Assembly: GCA_947683625.1 (NCBI GenBank)
Contig: CANTUR010000069.1
Location: 1,736,001-1,800,000, forward strand
Length of the DNA stretch: 64,000 nt
Direction of reading: 5' to 3'
Origin: Mallotus nudiflorus
Taxonomy: Eukaryota; Streptophyta; Magnoliopsida; Malpighiales; Euphorbiaceae
Below, piece by piece: positions 23,401 through 35,189 of the stretch (the stretch's first letter is position 1; every line of letters begins with the position of its first letter). The notes beneath the pieces were generated by a model that saw only the letters and a list, made by a program, of their open reading frames with translations, searched no databases and had not been told where the DNA came from. The translations under genes and the position numbers were made by a program.

Positions 23401-23880
23401 GCTTAAGAAAGATTCACCTTTTGATTTTACTTATTATTGTAAATTGGCTTTTGATAGGTTAAAGAAAGCCCTTATCTTAACTCCAATAGTGATGGCACTA
23501 GATTATAGTCTACCATTCAAGTTGATGTGTGATATGAGTGATTACGTAATGGGATCTGTACTTGTTCAAAAAAAGGAGCACAAACTACATGTGATATACT
23601 ATGAAAGCTAAACATTTATTGATACACAGTTGAACTATGCTACTATAAAGAAGGAGATGTTGGTAGTCATTTTTGCTTTTAACAAATTCAAATCATATCT
23701 CATTGCCTCTAAGGTTGTTGTATATATAGATCATACAACTTTAAAGTACCTAATGAATAAGAAAGATTATAAATAAAAGCTTATTAGATGGGTGTTGTTG
23801 TTGCAAGAGTATGACATTAAGATTAGAGATAAGAAGGGATCTAAAAATGTAGTAGCTGATCATCTGTCAAGGCTGGACAA
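23401..23880 (+). pseudogene. pol: Athila RNase H
   Basis: RNase H domain joined to RT: LKKALILTPIVMALDYSLPF, then LMCDMSDYVMGSVLVQKK (first catalytic Asp region kept), NYATIKKEMLVVIFAFNKF with its Glu, YIDHTTLKYLM with the third Asp region, and the tail NVVADHLSRLD. It would degrade RNA in RNA:DNA hybrids. Two stops break it. Confidence 0.85.
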
Positions 23881-24029
23881 AGAGCAAGAGGAAGGAAATA
23901 ATGAAAAACCTATCAAGGAACTATTTTCAAATGAGATGCTTTTGGTTATAGGGATAATGGGTGCTCCCTGGTTTGCTAACATAGCAAATTTTTTGTCAAG
24001 TGGAGAAATGCTAAAAGAGTTCCCTCCTC

Positions 24030-25170
24030 AATAAAAGAAGAAGTTGATTCATGATTTTAAAATTTACATTTGGGATGAACCATTTTTATAGAAATTGTGT
24101 AATGATGGTATGGTGAGGAGATGTGTAGCAAATGCAGAAGTTAGGTCAATATTGCAACATTGTCATGGAATGGTCAATGGTGGACATTTTAGACCATAGA
24201 TAATAGCCACTAAGGTTCTTAAAGTAGGGTTTTATTAGCCTACACTATTTCATGATGCAATAGACTTTGTGATTCACTATGATTCATGTCAAAGGAGTGG
24301 CAACATTTCAAATAAGGATGAAATGCTTCAATCTAGAATTTTAGAAGTTGAAATATTTAATGTATGGGGCATTGATTTTATGGGGCCATTTCCTTTGTTA
24401 AAGGGTAAAAAGTACATTCTTATTTATGTGGACTATGTTTCTAAATGGGTAGAGGCCCAAGCATGCTCAGCAAATAATGCATGAATTTTTCGTAAGTTTT
24501 TAAAGAAATTTTTCTCTCAATTTGTTATGCCTAGAGTAATCATAAGTAATGGAGGAACACATTTTTATAATAAAAACATGGAAACCTTATTGGCCGAAGC
24601 ATAGAGTAGCTACACCTTATCACCCTTAAAGGAGTGGACAAGTTAAAGTGAGCAATAGGGAGTGGAAAAAAATTTTAGACAGAATAGTGAGCAAGTCAAG
24701 AAAATAATGGGTAAGGAAGCTTAATGATGATTTGTGGGCATATAGAATAGCATATAAAACACCTGTTGGGATGTCTCCTTTTAGGTTACTTTATGGCAAA
24801 GTAAGTAATCTTCTTATTCAAATTGAGCACAAGGTTTATTAGGCAGTAAAGGCCTTGAATTTTGACTTTAAAAAGGCAGCTAAAAAGAGATTAGAGGAGT
24901 TGCCTATGAGAATTCAAGGATTTATAAGGAATTCAAAAAGAGGTGGCATGATGCAAAAGTAAAGGTTAAAAGTGCAAAGAAGGTGATCAATTGTTACTTT
25001 TCAATTTAAGGCTTAGATTATTTCCTAGAAAATTGAAGAGTAGATGGTCATGACCATTTACAGTGACTCGATCATACCCTCATGGAGTTGTAGAATTGTA
25101 AAACACGAAAGGAGACAAATTCAAAGTGAATGGACAAATATTGAAGCTATACCATGGAGGCATAATGGAG
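24030..25170 (+). pseudogene. pol: Athila integrase
   Basis: Integrase with a zinc-binding N-part (HCHGMVNGGH, YDSCQRSGNIS; the Cys before DSC is Tyr), then the core. The first Asp is intact (VWGIDFMGPFP; 24374-24376), the second is Asn (ISNGGTHF; 24548-24550), and the Glu is Lys (GQVKVSNRE; 24645-24647). The C-terminal motifs LNDDLWAYRIAYKTPVGMSP, LKSRWS and VNGQILK end near 25170. Two of three catalytic residues are lost by G-to-A change. Confidence 0.88.
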
Positions 25171-26100
25171 AATTTCCATCAAGTTTCATGGTGATCTAGC
25201 TTATGGACCCTTAAAAGAGTGCTTCTTAGGGGCTTAACCAATAATTTTTTTTACTTTATTTTATTTAAGTGCTTTCATTTATGTTTTTGCATGTTTATTT
25301 TAAATTAAACTCTAGATATTTATTTTCTTTTATGAATTGAGAAAGTGAGAAAAAGGAGATCTATAAGAGGTTTTATTAGTTAAAAATGTGTGGAATATTA
25401 GTTGATATGATGTGCAAGTCATTTATATGCTACATTATGTGAAAATTTGTGGTTGATACTTTAATTGGTGAATTAGTCAAGTTGCACACCCTGTGCCATA
25501 GCGATGTGACCTGGGTGTTGTTTTTTACTATCAAAAATTGCATTCATGCATGGCCATGTGCATTTTATACATAGCCATGCCCATGTTAAAGCTAAAAATT
25601 TGCATCTAGGCATGGCCATGCATATTTTGTGCATGGCCTTATGCTGTGAAGCTTAAAACTTGCAACTAGGCATGGCCAAGTGTAAAATGTGCATGGCCAT
25701 GTGCTTATTATCAATAAATAATATGCCAGAAAGTCACACAATTGTGTAGCCCGACACACATGGTAGTGCATTCCCCTACTATACATGACATGCACTGAAT
25801 TTTAAGTGGAGCCCCTCCACTTTCCCAACATTCCCTACTTCCCAAACACCTAGGGTTTTTAACCTTGACCACCTTTCCCACTTCCCAAACCCTAGCATTC
25901 ATCAATTCCCATAACCTTTCCCATTTCCCAAAATTAAGAACTCTTAAATTTTGACTACCTTTTCTAATTCCCACTACTCCACCTCTTTTATTTAAACACT
26001 CACCACTCTTCCAATTCCTCAAATCTTCTTATTATTCACTAATTCTTTACTCATCTTCTCTATTAGCACTCTCTCAATCCTAAATTTCCTTTATATCACC
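25171..26100 (+). other. Athila region between pol and ORF1-type genes, with ATGGCCATG repeats
   Basis: No coding region is recognised. At about 25545-25705 a family of short palindromic phrases (GCATGGCCATG with variants) recurs every 30-60 bp, the same motif as in the Athila and family B LTRs. A C-rich, CTTCCCA-rich segment follows to the start of the next gene. Confidence 0.6.
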
Positions 26101-27322
26101 ATGGAAAGAGAGTAAAGGAAGAAGAGTATTGTAAAGAAGAAATCTGCTCCTCCTTATGAAAGAGCAAGGCTTGGTGGAAGCTCCAACAATTGAAGTGGTG
26201 CTAATGAAGAATGATTGGAAAACCCTTTCCTAATCAAATTCATTTTAGGCATGATAGGCATAGGAAGAAATTTGAGTAAATGATGAATAAGAAGATTGTC
26301 CCTAATACATATAGTAGTGCTTCAAATTTAAAGAAAATTGCGTTGTTTGATGAGGTAATGATGCATGTTAATAGGGTTGGGATGAATTTATCATGATGCA
26401 AAGTCCCACTTATACTAGGCGTACTTATGAGTTTCTCTCTTCATTTAGCTTTGATGAATAAACTCTTATGCTCAAGTCTTAATTAGGAAATGAAGAACAT
26501 AATTTAGGTTTGTTTGAATTTAATGATGTCTTTCATTTTCCTAAGGATTAAAATGCTAATATTGAGTATGATAGAGATGCATTTTCTAGGGAAATAATCG
26601 AGGAATGGGAAATTTTCTATAAGACTAGGGCAATGAAAGAATCTTGCATTTAATTACCTACTTTGAAGTATTTTCATAGGCTTATGGCCCATTCCTTATT
26701 TCTAAGGAAGGAAGGGGATTCCATCGTTACCACCATCGAGCTAAACATTTTGTATTGTATGGTCAATGATAGGAAACTTGATATTTGTCATGCTTTAGCT
26801 GGAAAATTGAAGGACGTAGCTATAAAAGTAATCAGGGCTATCAAAATAGGAGGACTAGTGACCACCATAGCTACTCACCTAGGTTTTAACACTAAAAATA
26901 TGCCTTTTGAGAAGGTCAAGGGCCATTTCTTTATTGATATTAACATGATGGAAGCTATGGGTTTAGTCTGTGTTGACTAAAGAGGAAGAGCATTCCTTAC
27001 CCAATCTACTTTGATAAAGCAACCATAAGAGAAAGAGGAGGAGGAAGATCAAAAAGCTACCCTTAATGCAGTAATGGAAAGGTTGCACAGCTTTGAACTT
27101 CAAGCGGGAGTAGTTGATTGAAATGTTGGTGAGTTGAATACATTAGCACACCGATTGGACCTTACAATGATGGAAATTAATCAAAATATGAATTTGATAA
27201 ACAATAATCTCATGGCATTCTTTAATGCCCAAAATTTTGTTGTTCCACTCTATCCGCCCATTCATGATGAACCCGAAGAGGAAGAAGATGACTCCTCATC
27301 CAAGGATGAAGGAGAAGAGTGA
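26101..27322 (+). pseudogene. Athila ORF1-type gene, copy 1 (3' of pol)
   Basis: Pieces in several frames build the plant-specific Athila ORF1-type protein found in the position where retroviruses carry env. N-terminal pieces include HRKKFE and KIVPNTYSSASNLKKIALFD. The best preserved part (26663-26980) has LKYFHRLMAHSLFLRK, ELNILYCMVNDRKLD and GGLVTTIATHLGF. The tail (27134-27322) is acidic, ending PEEEEDDSSSKDEGEE. No signal peptide or membrane segment is visible, so there is no support for an envelope. The function is unknown. Confidence 0.75.
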
Positions 27323-27827
27323 AGACTTTGTTTCAAATTGTTGTCTCATTCTAGCTTGAACAATGTTCTTTTAAGTTGTTTTTGGTTTTATGTTTTGTGG
27401 ACTAATGTGTTTACGTTTTGTTTGTTAAGTTCTATTATGTTTGTTTGAATTGTTAAAGTTTGCTTTGTTTTAGTTTAAATTGTTCAGGTTTTATTTTATT
27501 AATGTTAATTTTCCCTTGTTTCATGTTTTATTTTTCTCTTATATGGATGACATGAGTTTAGGATACTTTTTCTATAAAAATTGATGGCAATCAGATTGAT
27601 AAGAGTTAAACAAGCCAATTTCTCATGTTCATATAATGTTTCAAGCATGGTTGTGAGTATTTGGCACACAGTCGTGTGCCTTTAGAGCTCAAAATACACA
27701 AACTAGTCATGGTCATGCACCTCTAAATGCACAACTGTGCAACTTAATGAGCTTAAAATTGAAAAATATGGCACATGGCAATGCGACCTAACACACATGG
27801 TTGTGCGCCCTGATGAACATGGCCATT
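27323..27827 (+). other. Athila non-coding stretch after ORF1 copy 1
   Basis: T-rich sequence followed by further ATGGTCATG/ATGGCCATT phrases (27640-27827). No gene is seen. It ends with CCATT, one copy of the A3 target duplication. Confidence 0.6.
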
Positions 27828-29839
27828 TGTAAGCACCCAACTTTGAGATAGTCGAGTGTCGATGTGACAGAGGACTCCAATGATGGAAATTTGTTATAAA
27901 TAGGTTTGTGGATATTGATTTTTAGATCTCAAGGCTTAATTACAGCTTTTCAATGACTTAATTGAATTGTTTTCTTTAGGGACCTAATTGAAAAAGTTTA
28001 AATTCTTTTAGGGGTATTTTTATAATTAAATATTAAAAAGTTAATTAAAAATTACGGATCGGAATTACATATTTTCTATCATAATTATATAATAATGTTT
28101 TATGGAATTTCAATCGGAATTCCACAATTCTGATCAGAATTGTACTATTCATATGTGAATTTATTTTATTTTTAAGAAAAATCTATTTGTTTAATTTCTA
28201 ATTGGTTAAATACAACAAAAATTAATAAATAAAATTTGATAGTATTTTTATGTTCTTTACATGTTTTTTCCATGTATTTTAGATCGGATTAGATTTGGGT
28301 TAAAAATTTTGAAAATAAAATTTATTAGGAGCTAAGACTCATAGAAAAGAAGGGTTTTTTGGGATTAAAAAAGGGGAGACGCTTTTTAAAAAAAGGGAGG
28401 TGACTAAAAATATTATACAAAAACAAAAAAAAAGAGTAGAGAATTTTTGAAAAATAAGCCTGACAAACAAAAAAATAAATCTGCAGACTTATTCAAACGG
28501 TGAATCAATTAGACTTAGAGGAGCAAATCAATACTGCATCACACTCCATCATTTTCTTCTTTTCTTTTTTCTCTTTTGATTTTGATTTTGATTTTGATTT
28601 TTTTATTTTACTTTCTAACCATTTTTTATTCATAATGTTTTTCTTTAATTGTGGTGGAAAATTGGTGGAGATGTGATTGAAGCAAGAAAAACCCACTCAA
28701 TATCTATGGAATGTCATAGATTAAATTATGTATAAATCACGTTGATTTTAGGGTTCTTACTTTTTATTATCTTGTATTTTTATTTATTTGGTTTATTTGG
28801 GCATGTAGTTAATTAATTTTAATTTACACATGTAGGAATTGTAATAGCCCTAATAGTGGGAATAGTGAAATCTTTTATTTACTTTTCTGAATTAAAATCA
28901 ATTAGTAATTAGGATCATTTGGTAAAATCTAAATTAAAATCAATGATGGTTATAGATTAATATTAGGTTGCATGAAATCAAATTAGGGTTTTTAGAATAA
29001 ATAATGTAATTGATTGTTTTATCTTTTTATTTGATTGTTTTAGTACTTTTTTTTTATGTTTTTGGGTTTGTTTCTTTATTTTTATGCATTTTGGGCCCAA
29101 AGCCCACATTTAGGATTAACCCATTTAAAATAGTCTTTTAATTGGATTTTAGGTTTTAATTAACTTCAAAATCAATTTAGGCCCATTAGGTTAATTTAGA
29201 CTTAGGCCCACCTTCTAGCTATTAAAATTAATTTAGACATAGCCTAGTCCATTAAAACATCTCTTATTTTTTCATAAAATAAATAGACTTAGGCCCATTT
29301 TCACTTAAATTAAAATTAATTAGAACTAGGCCCATTAACTTAAACCTAATCCAATTCATTTTCTTGAAATTTATAGATTTAGGCTCACTTTAGATAAATA
29401 CAATAAATAGAAAGAAGTTCACTAATTTAAATAAAATGTAGGCCTACCTTTAGTTCCATTTCACTTACATTTATGAATACATTTTTTATGTGATAATTCA
29501 TGACCAGTTGCCTTAGAGTTAGATGAATGATAATTAGGGTTTAAAATGAAATTGCATGTAATTAGAGAATAAGGTAATAATTAATAAACTAATTTTAAAG
29601 AACATGAGACTAAAAGAAGTTAGTATTCCATATCTAGAATCTCCTAGTTATGGTGCTAACTTTCTTTTAGAGAATCAAGTTACCACCACCTTCGAATTGT
29701 CCTAGTTATTATGCTGGGTGGTAACTCCTCATCTTTATGCTATGACTTTATGATATAGTAGTGTGTCCTCTAGAGCTTGAGCCCAAACAATGGTGCAATT
29801 GCTAAAATCTTGGATGCATACTAAATCCCGTTGTTTACA
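27828..29839 (+). mobile_element. Solo LTR of Tat family A (A3) with intact target duplication
   Basis: Begins TGTAAGCACCCAACTTTGAG and ends CCCGTTGTTTACA. Both sides carry CCATT (27823-27827 and 29840-29844), a perfect 5-bp duplication. No internal sequence is left, so it arose by LTR-LTR recombination of a full element. The TTAGGCCCA-rich block recurs at about 29090-29460. Confidence 0.93.
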
Positions 29840-29989
29840 CCATTCGATTTTTATTTCTCACATTCCTTATCATATGCTCATACAATGAGGACATTGCACA
29901 TTTTAAGTGTGGCTGAGAGATTCAAATTTTTGAATTTTAAAATTTTCAATTTTGTTTATTATTATTATTATTTTATTTTATTTTCCTTT
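29840..29989 (+). other. Athila remnant between A3 and B2
   Basis: 150 bp of Athila 3' sequence containing CAATGAGGACATTGCACATT and a TAAGTGTGG-like stretch, a phrase typical of the 3' region of Athila elements. It resumes at 45571 beyond the Tat insertion. Confidence 0.65.
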
Positions 29990-32146
29990 TATGAGCAACC
30001 TAGATTGTTTAGGCATTCTTCTTTTATGTTTTTTTTTTTGTTTCCAAAGGACATGACAACTTTACCAAATAGGAACAAGTCATTGTTCTTAGTGGAATAA
30101 GACACTTTTGATTTCATTGGAGTCACATGTTTAGAAAATCAGGAAAAAAAAGGGACAACTTCATGTCACTTAACGAGTATTATCCCCATTAGAGATTTCT
30201 AGGTTCGAGAGATCATATCTATCTTTTTACTATTTCTCATTATACGATATTCAATGTGTAGCTACCACAACACCTTAGTTTCAGTGATGATAGTTTATAT
30301 GGCATTCACATAGTACATTAGAAAATATAGGGTAATAAAGCTGAGAACTTTATTACATTGCTTTCCTGATAAAATACATATGAAGAGAATAAGATTGCAG
30401 AAAAATAAATATAATATGACTAGTCTACAAGGATAACATGATCATTTACATAGTATATTTAATGAATGATAGGATGATCTTGCTTATAGTGATTATTTAT
30501 ACTATGATGATGAATGATGATAATATAAAGGATGCATGAGGTCATCACTGGACTAAGAGCATGATGACTATATTCTGGGCATGAACTTTTCACATTGTTG
30601 ATATTTATAATGTGATTCCATGCTTTCAGAAATAGAGGATGTAAAGTGATGATGTTAAATGAGCAAAATAATGCATATATTATTCCTATAGCATGCAAGA
30701 TTACCAGCCTCATCATACAAGCATAGTAGTATTCCCAAATGTTGGTGACATTAAAATAAAATGCAGCGCAATAAAGTAAGTGTGCTAAAATGGTTATGTG
30801 GTCCTCAAACTCGACTCAGCTTGTGTGAACTTTGAAGCTCTAGCTTTGAGAGACTATCAAGCTTTCCTTATCGAGAAGTTCAAAATGATAGTCGAATAAT
30901 GCTAGACTATATACCTTTGAAACATGCTTTGACAAAGCTGAGGTTGTGTTTGGTGGGAAAAGGGATCTAACAACCTAAAGGAAAGGTTGTAGGAGAGTAA
31001 AAACTGTATGGGAAAGGGTTTTCCGCACCTTCGATTGGACTGACTCTCGAGTGTGTACACTTACTTCCCCCTCTAAAATGTGGTGTATACGGGTTTATTT
31101 ATAGGAAAAATGTGTACAATGGGGTGGTGTAGGCATGGTCACACGAGTGTGAGGGGATTTTTGCATGTGGCCACACTAAGTTCGCGTGACCACGTACAAT
31201 GTGTGTGTAACCATGCTCATACGCTTGGCACGTGGGTACGTGTGCCTATGCGCTTTTTCACGTGGACTTTAACGCTCTACGTGCTCTTCCTAAGTTCTAT
31301 GAGCAATGTTTCGGGGTTGATTCCTAGGGTTTTTGGGCTTTCCCAATGCATTTTTTAAGTCTATTTTTCCAAATTCAGCTTTGATTTTAACATATGACTC
31401 CTAAAGATGTTTATGCTCACATCTAAATGATACGTGCTAATACTTGGGTTGTGTTGGACCATTATGGGACCACTTTTAGAGGTTTTAGAGCCCTCTAGAT
31501 GTGTTTCCAAAGTCAATTTTATCAAATCAATTTCCACTTTTTCATGAACCTAGGTCCCAGTACAATGAAATACGAACCAACCCAATGAGTTGAGTATTTT
31601 GAGAGAAGTTTTCTCAAAACAAACCTCTCATTATTTTGATAATTCAAATTTTGTAAGGTTAAAGTACAACTTAATGACCCGGTGATCAAATTTGCACACC
31701 GATGGGGTTGTTTATGTGCACCAGTGTTTGTATGCACTTCTGAGCAATATGCGCTGATACCCAGGTTGTGTTGGACCATTATGGGACCACTTTCAAAGGT
31801 TTTGGAGCCCTCCATATGTGTTTTCGAAGTCTATTTTATCAAAATTAATTTCCACTTTTTCACGAACCTAGGTCCCAATATAACAAAATATGCACTGGCC
31901 CAATGAGCTGAGTATTATGAGAGGAGTTTTCTCAAAATAAACCTCTCATTATTTCAAAAATTCATATTTTGCAAGGTAAAAGTATAACTTTATGACCCGA
32001 TAATCAATTTTGTATACTGGTGGGGTTGGTTGGGTATTTTAAGGTTGCACACTTCAGAGGTGATATGAATGAGTAGACTCTAACCATCTCGAGGATTCAT
32101 TTCATCATCATACCTTTTTAAGGAGAGTTAAATTTAAGGTATGACA
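29990..32146 (-). mobile_element. 3' LTR of B2
   Basis: Reads TGTCATACC from 32146 on the minus strand and ends GCTCATA at 29990. It is about 324 bp longer than the 5' LTR because of a 317-bp internal tandem duplication. TATAAATAA lies on the minus strand at 31095-31103. ATGGCCACG-type palindromes lie at about 31130-31270. Confidence 0.88.
31435..32060. repeat. 317-bp tandem duplication inside the B2 3' LTR
   Basis: The phrase GTTGTGTTGGACCATTATGG occurs at 31448 and again at 31765, with flanking sequence repeated in order (CCCTC, TTTCCACTTTTTCA, AACCTCTCATTATTT). The 5' LTR has this segment once (about 45190-45460). Confidence 0.85.
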
Positions 32147-32156
32147 ATTGCCCCCT
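32147..32156 (-). promoter_or_regulatory. Polypurine tract of B2
   Basis: AGGGGGCAAT on the minus strand directly before the 3' LTR start TGTCATACC; it primes plus-strand DNA synthesis. Confidence 0.8.
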
Positions 32157-32464
32157 ACTTCATGTGTGTTGTATAGCCACCTAGTGCTAGTGTCAATACA
32201 CGTGAAGTAAATGCAAAGATGAAAAAGTGTTTTGATAGGGAGAGAGATACTTACTTGTGGCTTGTCTCTAGATGTCTTGTTAAGATTTGACTACTATTAT
32301 TGTGTTTTGTTTATTGTTGTTGTTTTGTGACTTGATAATTATGTAGGGTGCTATTTAGGACATATACAGGCCTATGATTGATGCAAAGTGTAGAATACAT
32401 ATGCAATTATAACCTTTTTAGGTGTCACATAAATGAGGACGCTACTAAGTAAAATGCTGATACG

Positions 32465-32735
32465 ATTATAACCTTCTTAGTTGTCACGCAAGTGAACATG
32501 CAACTATAACCTTCTTAGGTGTCACATTAATGAACTTGCAACTATAACCTTCTTAGGTGTCACACAAAAGAACATGCGACTATAACCTTCTTAGGTGTTA
32601 TGTGAATGAACATATGACTATAACTTTCTTAATTGTCATGCAAATGAACATGTAGTTATAACCTTCTTAGGTGTCACGTGAATGATTATGTGACTAGAAC
32701 CTTCTAAGGCGTCACAGGAATGAGGATGCTACTAA
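32465..32735. repeat. 38-bp tandem array in B2 3' region
   Basis: AACCTTCTTAGG-type units start at 32470, 32508, 32546, 32584, 32622, 32660 and 32698, exactly 38 bp apart. One further unit at 32411 is 59 bp upstream because it holds an extra 21-bp GCTACTAAG-like module. Confidence 0.92.
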
Positions 32736-33345
32736 GCAAATGAGAATACTCTTAAGCAATGTGGATGCTCCTAAGCAATGAGTGTTAGTACTTCTAAATA
32801 ATAGTGTTGGGAGTACTTCTGAGCAATGGATGAGATGCGAGAGTGCTTCTAAGCAAGGTGAGAGTGCTCCTAAGCAATGCAAATGTTTCCAAGCAATGAA
32901 TGAGATGTGAGAGTGCTTCTAAGCAATGAATGAGTGCTTTTAAGCGATGTGAGTGCTTTTAAGCGATGTGGGTGCTTCCAAGCAATGAATTCGAGTGCTT
33001 CTAAGTAATTCGAATACTTCTAAGCAATGAATAAGATATGAGAGTGCTCCTAAGCAATGCGAATGCTTCTAAGCAATGCGATAGTGTTCCTAAGTAATAT
33101 GAATGCTTTTAAGCAATGTGAGGATGCTTCTAAGCAATGTGAATGTTTCTATGTGATGTGATAGTGCTCCTAAGCAATGTGAATGCTTTTAAGAAATGTG
33201 AGGATGATTCAAAGCAATGTGAATGGTTATAAGCGATGTGATAGTTCTCATAAGCAATGTGAATGCTTCTAAGCAATGTGAGGATGCTTCTAAGCAATGT
33301 GAGGATGCTTCTAAGCAATGTGAGTGCTTCTAAGCTATGAATGAG
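32725..33345. repeat. Short (about 20-30 bp) AAGCAATG array in B2 3' region
   Basis: More than twenty imperfect units of GCTTCTAAGCAATGTGAATG, with variation at one or two positions and unit length. It abuts the 38-bp array and is followed by a GTGATGATG-rich stretch to about 33440. The reverse complement occurs in B3 (62165-62545). Confidence 0.9.
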
Positions 33346-33908
33346 ATAGTGGTGATGATGTAGTGGTGGTGTAGTAGTGAAGCAGTGATGATACAGTAAT
33401 GATACAATAATAATGCAGTGACAATGCAGTAATGATGTAGTGATTTGTCATGTTGAGGATGTTATTTTGAGGATTTGGAGTAAGATATCCTTATAGTGAA
33501 TTTTCCTTGCTCTTCTTCTTTTTGTAAATTGTTGAGTTTTCTAAAGAAAGCAGTGCATGCATAGTGTCTTTAGATAGATGAAGTCCTCACTAGTGTACTT
33601 TTTTATGAGTTTGGTATATATCTTATACTAAAATTGAATTTTAGGACTATAGAAATGAGTGTGCAAAGTCTCAAAGAATACATAAAACAATACAAGAGCA
33701 CATGGAAGGGGGAAGTGCACATGGTCACATGCCTAGCGTATGGTCACATGCTTCCCCCTCCTCTGTGCTTCTTTCAGCGACCATTCCAGAGCTCTTGGGA
33801 GGCTTCATCTGGACTTCTTTGAGTGTTCTGACTTTTCTTGACCTCTTTCATGTTTTGGGTGCTTTTTCTTTATTTTTGCTTTTGTATTTCAATTTTCTTT
33901 TGCATAAA

Positions 33909-35189
33909 ATGGAGTTTCCTAACATTCCTAAGGGTCATAAGGACATTTTTATTGATCTTGATGTTGATCTTAAGGGTGACTTTATGGACACTACTGGAGC
34001 TGGGATGTCCATAGCTGGGGACTAGCACATCTAGTGCTTAGAGTTCTCAACCTTCCAGGCTTCCTTGAGGAGATTTGATCGCCATTGTTCATAACTTGGA
34101 GACTCACGCTTGGGTGTGTCATCATCATGAGGTAGGTCCCTCTTTGCCCTTATTTTCTGGAACTCATTCATTAGTTGCTTTGCTATTTATTTTATTTTAT
34201 GAGATTGTTGTATCTGTAATTTTATAGCTCTTACTATAACTATTTGTCTAGTTTTATTATGAGCTATACGGTGATGATCTTACTATTATTATAATAGGAT
34301 TCCCCTCTTAGGCCTCTTGGAGAGTGATGGTTTGCCTTATGCTGATGCATTGATCCCTCAACTTATTGATGTTGTAGCTACCGGGACCTTTCCTTCTCCT
34401 CCACCTTCTCAAGTAGATGCATCTCATCCCTCGTGTTCAAAGGCTAGGCCATCATGTGGGTTGTCAAGAGTTGCTTCTTTTGATATAGTAAGCTTTTATT
34501 CCTGTTTTAGTGCAAGCATATAGAAAACTTTATTAGTAATAAACTGTAATTGACATGGGTTGTGAAAGCTTATCTATATTGACACTAGAGGAGATATGGA
34601 TCTTGCTTTGAGGATGATAAGGGCACACTCAGCACTGAGGCGACTAATCATGCTAGTGGTATGGCTTTTAGTAGCACTATCCTTGGGGATTTCATGGTTC
34701 AACCATATTTGTCTTTGCTTGGGATATATATCCTTGGTAGACTAGTGAGCTTTGATTTGCTTAGACTTGGCTTTCCTTAGTCAGGTGTTGCTCTTATCAA
34801 TGCTACCCATGTTCATTTCTTCTCTTATTCTTGCCAGTGATTCATTTATTTAGTGAGTGGTGGTTAACTTATTTGCTTGCTTTTGCATATCCCTATCTCC
34901 TCTAGCCAGTACTAGTATACTATTGCAAGGAGTGCATAACATTGCTTATTGGAGTTTTCTACCACTCATAGGGTATGCCTTCTTTATTGTACTTACTTAT
35001 TTTATGCACATGTTTTATGTATGAGTGTATGATATGCAATGTGTAATGCAGGTTAAGCACCATCTTGCTAGTCATGAATGGGAGCGGGAGTGTGTAGTTT
35101 GTCATGACCACATTAGTGAGCTAGAGTTATGGCTATCGTCCTTTACAATGAACAACGATGAGTCAGGATCAGACAAAGGGGATGCTTGA
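33909..35189 (+). pseudogene. Antisense extra gene in B2 3' region, apparently spliced
   Basis: Read against the element. The likely start is MEFPNIPKGHKDIF at 33909 (B3 has MDFPNI). Exon 1 holds a frameshifted LNLPGFLEE and DLIAIVHNLETHAWV (about 34079-34115) and ends at a GTAGGT donor (34132). Likely exon 2 is 34298-34487, between AATAG and GTAAGC. Exon 3 from 34589 reads EDDKGTLSTEATNHASGMAF. The last exon, 35052-35189 after ATGCAG, has 45 open codons (VKHHLASHEWERE ... SGSDKGDA) and a stop. Matching pieces occur in B3. Function is unknown; a distant plant-mobile-domain relation is possible. Confidence 0.6.

Noticed and set aside
26101..27322. Envelope gene of an endogenous retrovirus
   Set aside because: No signal peptide, membrane segment or cysteine pattern; the motifs are those of the plant Athila ORF1-type protein.
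29831..30100. Open frame across 29831-30100 as a gene
   Set aside because: It spans three unrelated pieces: the end of solo LTR A3, an Athila remnant and the start of the B2 LTR.
33130..33318. Leu/Arg/Ser-repeat protein on the minus strand
   Set aside because: The repeated LLRSI peptide only reflects translation of the short tandem array.
32465..33345. CRISPR-like array of short repeats
   Set aside because: Units are head-to-tail with no unique spacers, lie inside a plant retroelement next to its LTR, and no cas genes exist in the window.
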